In this document: one piece after another, positions 60,359 to 64,000 of the stretch | How positions within the stretch are numbered: position 1 is the stretch's first letter | Layout of the letters: every line of letters begins with the position of its first letter | Assembly: GCF_019720895.1 (NCBI RefSeq) | Contig: NZ_JAHKSH010000005.1 | Coordinates: 62,001 to 126,000 of the forward strand | Direction of reading: 5' to 3' | Source: Microbacterium salitolerans | GTDB taxonomy: Bacteria > Actinomycetota > Actinomycetes > Actinomycetales > Microbacteriaceae | DNA length: 64,000 nt | Translations under genes and position numbers: made by a program | The notes under the pieces: model-generated | Database searches by the model: none | Told to the model about the DNA's origin: nothing | What the model saw: the letters and a program-made list of their open reading frames with translations, nothing else

Positions 60359-61114
60359 TCAGGTGCGTTCAATGAGGAGGATCTCACCGGGCGTCGCCGC
60401 GTCGCGCAGCGAGAAGCCCGCGCCGGAGGCCCAGGTGACGAGGTCGTCAAGACCAGAGATGTCCGGCGCATCCTGTGCGAGGGCGCGGGTGAAGAGACCC
60501 TTCGTCTTCTTGTTGAAGTGATTGAGCGCGCGAACTGCACCGTCGCCGCTCTCCGCCACGACGCGTACGTACGCCTGCGCAGGCCCTCCCGGCACGGGTC
60601 CGAGCGCGCGATAGGCCTCCGACCGCAGGTCGACGATCGGCCCATCGACACCATCGAGCGCGGCAGTCGTCGAGGACGACCAGTGCCGTTTGAGCGGGGG
60701 GAGCCCCGGAAGACGGTGCCCCGCGGAGAGACGGAATGCGGGAAGAGGATCCGTCGCGCCAACCGGGCCGAGAAGGGCCGTCTGGATGAGCGCATGCTCG
60801 CTGAGCCACGCCTGAGCACCCTCGTGGAGAGAGGCGGCGTCGAGGGCGTCGTAGAGCACGCCGGTGAATCGGTCGACGGCCCGCAGCGTGGGCGCCGTGC
60901 ACACCGTGCGGTTGACCGTCACCTCGTCTCGCTGCCGGTCGCTGAGCTTCAGCACCCGGCTCATCTCATCGGCATCCGACGCCAGCTCGAGGAGACCCCG
61001 AAGGGCCTCCTGTCGCTGCTCACGCAGTGGCGGTAGGGCGAGCGCATCGAGGTCGAGGGGTGGCCCCTCTCCCCCGGAGCGCTTCGTCTCGGAGGGGGGA
61101 AGCAGGAGAAGCAC
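60359..61114 (-). CDS. yaaA: YaaA family peroxide stress protein
   Basis: A 251-residue protein of the YaaA/DUF328 family, which in E. coli limits free iron during peroxide stress and binds DNA. Visible: LLLPPSETKRSGGEGPPLDLD, TAPTLRAVDRFTGVLYDAL, HALIQTALLGPVGATDPLPAFRL, VDLRSEAYRALGP and RALNHFNKKTKGLFTRAL. The GTG start has GAAGGA 8 nt upstream. It follows the ATP synthase operon but a strong terminator separates them. Confidence 0.9.
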   Translation of the reverse strand: MLLLLPPSETKRSGGEGPPLDLDALALPPLREQRQEALRGLLELASDADEMSRVLKLSDRQRDEVTVNRTVCTAPTLRAVDRFTGVLYDALDAASLHEGAQAWLSEHALIQTALLGPVGATDPLPAFRLSAGHRLPGLPPLKRHWSSSTTAALDGVDGPIVDLRSEAYRALGPVPGGPAQAYVRVVAESGDGAVRALNHFNKKTKGLFTRALAQDAPDISGLDDLVTWASGAGFSLRDAATPGEILLIERT

Positions 61115-61142
61115 GTCGAAGATCCTTCGTGAAGACAGACGA

Positions 61143-61176
61143 GACGGGGCGGGGATCCAAAGATCCCCGCCCCGTC
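61143..61176 (-). terminator. Terminator of the ATP synthase operon
   Basis: GACGGGGCGGGGATC pairs perfectly (15 bp) with its complement around CAAA. It starts 13 nt past the atpC stop. Confidence 0.92.
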
Positions 61177-61188
61177 GTCGGAGAAGCG

Positions 61189-61452
61189 TCAGGCCGCGAG
61201 CTTCGCGTGGCCCGCCACGATGTTGAGGTCGTCGCCGACCTCCATCGAGACGAAGCCGTCGCGCGCATCGGCGATCACCTTCGTGCCGTCGGCCTGCGTG
61301 ATGCGGACCTGGCCGTCGGCGAGGATCGCGAGCGTCGGCTCGTGACCGGCCATGAAGCCGATCTCGCCCTCGACGGTCTTCGCGACGACGAGAGTGGCCT
61401 CACCCGACCAGATCTGCGCCTCGGCCGACACCAGGTTCACGTGCAGAGCCAT
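61189..61452 (-). CDS. atpC: ATP synthase epsilon subunit (short form)
   Basis: An 87-residue central-stalk subunit. It has the N-terminal beta-sandwich (LHVNLVSAEAQIWSGEATLVV, GEIGFMAGHEPTLAIL, DGTKVIADARDGFVSMEVGDDLNIVAG) but ends there, without the C-terminal helical hairpin that inhibits ATP hydrolysis in E. coli. Short forms are known in several actinobacteria. Only two bases separate it from the atpD stop. Confidence 0.95.
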   Translation of the reverse strand: MALHVNLVSAEAQIWSGEATLVVAKTVEGEIGFMAGHEPTLAILADGQVRITQADGTKVIADARDGFVSMEVGDDLNIVAGHAKLAA

Positions 61453-61454
61453 GA

Positions 61455-62924
<1,470 letters not shown>

Positions 62925-63824
62925 CTAGGACGCCAGTGCGTCCGCGCCGCCGACGATCTCGGCGATCTGCTGCGTGATCTCGGCCTGACGCGCGTTGTTG
63001 CGCAGGCGGGTGTAGTCGGTGATGAGCTTGTCGGCGTTGTCGGAAGCCGACTTCATCGCCTTCTGCGTGGCCGCCTGCTTCGCAGCGGCGGACTGCAGGA
63101 GAGCGTTGAAGATGCGGCTCTGGATGTACACCGGCAGAAGCGCATCGAGAACCTCGGTGGCCTCCGGTTCGAACTCGTACAGCGGGAAGGTCTCGGCGAC
63201 GACAGGGCCTGCGGCCTCATCGGCGTCGACGACCTCGAGTGGCAGCAGGCGAACCGACTCGGGCTCCTGCACCATCATGCTGACGAAGCGGTTGTAGACG
63301 ACGTGGATCTCGTCGACCCCGCCCTCTGCCTCGTCGGTCTCATACGCCTGAACCAGCGCGTCGGCGATCTGAACCGCGGTGTCGAACGTCGGCACATCGG
63401 CCTCGCCGACCCACTCGTCAGCCGCTATCATCCGGCGGAACTGGAAGTAGCCGACGGCCTTGCGTCCGAAGAGGTAGAACGTGACGTCCTTGCCCTCCGA
63501 GCGCAGCAGCTCGGCGAGCTCCAGCGTCTCCTTGATGACCTGCGAGTTGAACGCGCCCGCGAGGCCGCGATCGCTCGTCATCACGAGGATCGCCGAGCGC
63601 GTGACCTTCTCGGGCTCGCGCGTGAGCGGGTGATCGATCGAGGTGTGCGTGGCGACAGCGGAGACCGCTCGCGTCACCGCGCGGGAGAAGGGCGACGACG
63701 CGCGAACGCGCGCCATCGCCTTCTGGATGCGCGAAGCCGCGATGAGCTCCATCGCCTTCGTGATCTTCTTGGTGGTCTGAGCAGAAGAGATCTTCTGCTT
63801 GTACTCCCTGAGTTGTGCGCCCAT
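62925..63824 (-). CDS. atpG: ATP synthase gamma subunit
   Basis: A 299-residue rotor subunit. Starts [35 protein letters not shown], the classical N-terminal coiled-coil helix, and ends [31 protein letters not shown], its C-terminal partner. Between lies the usual Rossmann-like domain ([19 protein letters not shown]). The 21-bp gap to atpA fits one operon. Confidence 0.97.
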   Translation of the reverse strand: MGAQLREYKQKISSAQTTKKITKAMELIAASRIQKAMARVRASSPFSRAVTRAVSAVATHTSIDHPLTREPEKVTRSAILVMTSDRGLAGAFNSQVIKETLELAELLRSEGKDVTFYLFGRKAVGYFQFRRMIAADEWVGEADVPTFDTAVQIADALVQAYETDEAEGGVDEIHVVYNRFVSMMVQEPESVRLLPLEVVDADEAAGPVVAETFPLYEFEPEATEVLDALLPVYIQSRIFNALLQSAAAKQAATQKAMKSASDNADKLITDYTRLRNNARQAEITQQIAEIVGGADALAS

Positions 63825-63845
63825 GATGCGACTCCCTTGCGGGCG

Positions 63846-64000
63846 TTACGCCTTGCGGCCCTTGACGATCTGCTCCTGGCCGACGTCGTCGTGGTCCGCT
63901 GCGCGGTGCTCCTCGTGACCCGGGTCCGTGAGGTGAGCGCCGTCACCCTGCTGGAACTCGAGCACGAACTTGTCAATCGCGGCCTCCATGTCGGCGACCA
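63846..64000 (-). CDS. atpA: ATP synthase alpha subunit, C-terminal end only
   Basis: Only the last ~51 residues are present; the gene continues past the right edge. They read ADMEAAIDKFVLEFQQGD, typical of the end of F1 alpha, then an unusually His/Asp-rich tail (HLTDPGHEEHRAADHDD) and the final QEQIVKGRKA. Its place just before atpG confirms it. Confidence 0.9.
   Translation of the reverse strand, partial: VADMEAAIDKFVLEFQQGDGAHLTDPGHEEHRAADHDDVGQEQIVKGRKA

Overview
The window is high-GC DNA with tightly packed genes and frequent 1-4 bp start/stop overlaps. Many genes have a TANNNT -10 box only 6-7 nt before the start codon, so their transcripts look leaderless. Gene content points to an actinobacterium, most likely Microbacteriaceae (Microbacterium-like): a paired CE1758/CE1759-type flavin monooxygenase and reductase, an 87-residue AtpC, a MurE paralogue with a non-DAP motif, and a fused anthranilate synthase behind a trp leader. 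This assignment is inferred from content, not from an alignment.

The backbone follows a familiar actinobacterial order, read on the minus strand from high to low coordinates: atpA-atpG-atpD-atpC; FKBP lipoprotein-dxr-MurE-like-rseP; ispG; proS; nusA-ylxR-infB-rbfA; truB; ribF; rpsO; pnp. Accessory blocks sit at nearly every junction. They are: a peptidase, FAD oxidoreductase and trp-attenuated anthranilate synthase (43-48 kb); an LLM oxidoreductase and a VOC protein (40.5-41.9 kb); a secreted nuclease and an AGCS symporter where rimP is usually found (34.1-38.5 kb); mutY, a lipoprotein, an MFS pump, its TetR regulator and a GNAT enzyme (24.8-29.3 kb); central-metabolism and repair genes (10-22 kb); and a glycosyltransferase-SGNH fusion, a large GH59-like hydrolase and the flavin pair between rpsO and pnp (0.6-9 kb).

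Region by region. 0-9 kb: pnp start, GT4-SGNH fusion, GH59-like enzyme, FMN reductase and LLM monooxygenase. 9-15.6 kb: rpsO, yceI, FKBP, PrsW protease, FAA hydrolase, aspartate ammonia-lyase, metallophosphoesterase. 15.6-22 kb: S9 peptidase, pfkA, SNF2 helicase, deoC. 22-29.3 kb: ribF, two small membrane proteins, truB, GNAT, TetR/MFS pair, lipoprotein, mutY. 29.3-34 kb: the translation/transcription operon. 34-43 kb: symporter, nuclease, proS, LLM enzyme, VOC protein, ispG. 43-48 kb: trp leader and attenuator, TrpEG-type enzyme, FAD oxidoreductase, M14 peptidase. 48-55.5 kb: rseP, MurE-like, dxr, FKBP lipoprotein, plsC, OsmC, asparaginase. 55.5-61.1 kb: FtsK/EccC-like ATPase, PP2C phosphatase, DUF5684-type membrane protein, YaaA. 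61-64 kb: the ATP synthase operon end.

Genes that work together: dxr and ispG are both MEP-pathway steps; nusA, infB, rbfA, truB, rpsO and ylxR serve transcription and translation; the LLM enzyme and FMN reductase form a two-component monooxygenase; the TetR protein and MFS pump share an intergenic operator. No tRNA, rRNA, CRISPR array, insertion sequence, integrase or att site was recognised. No intergenic stretch exceeds about 300 bases; the gaps hold mostly hairpin terminators and promoters, many described below.
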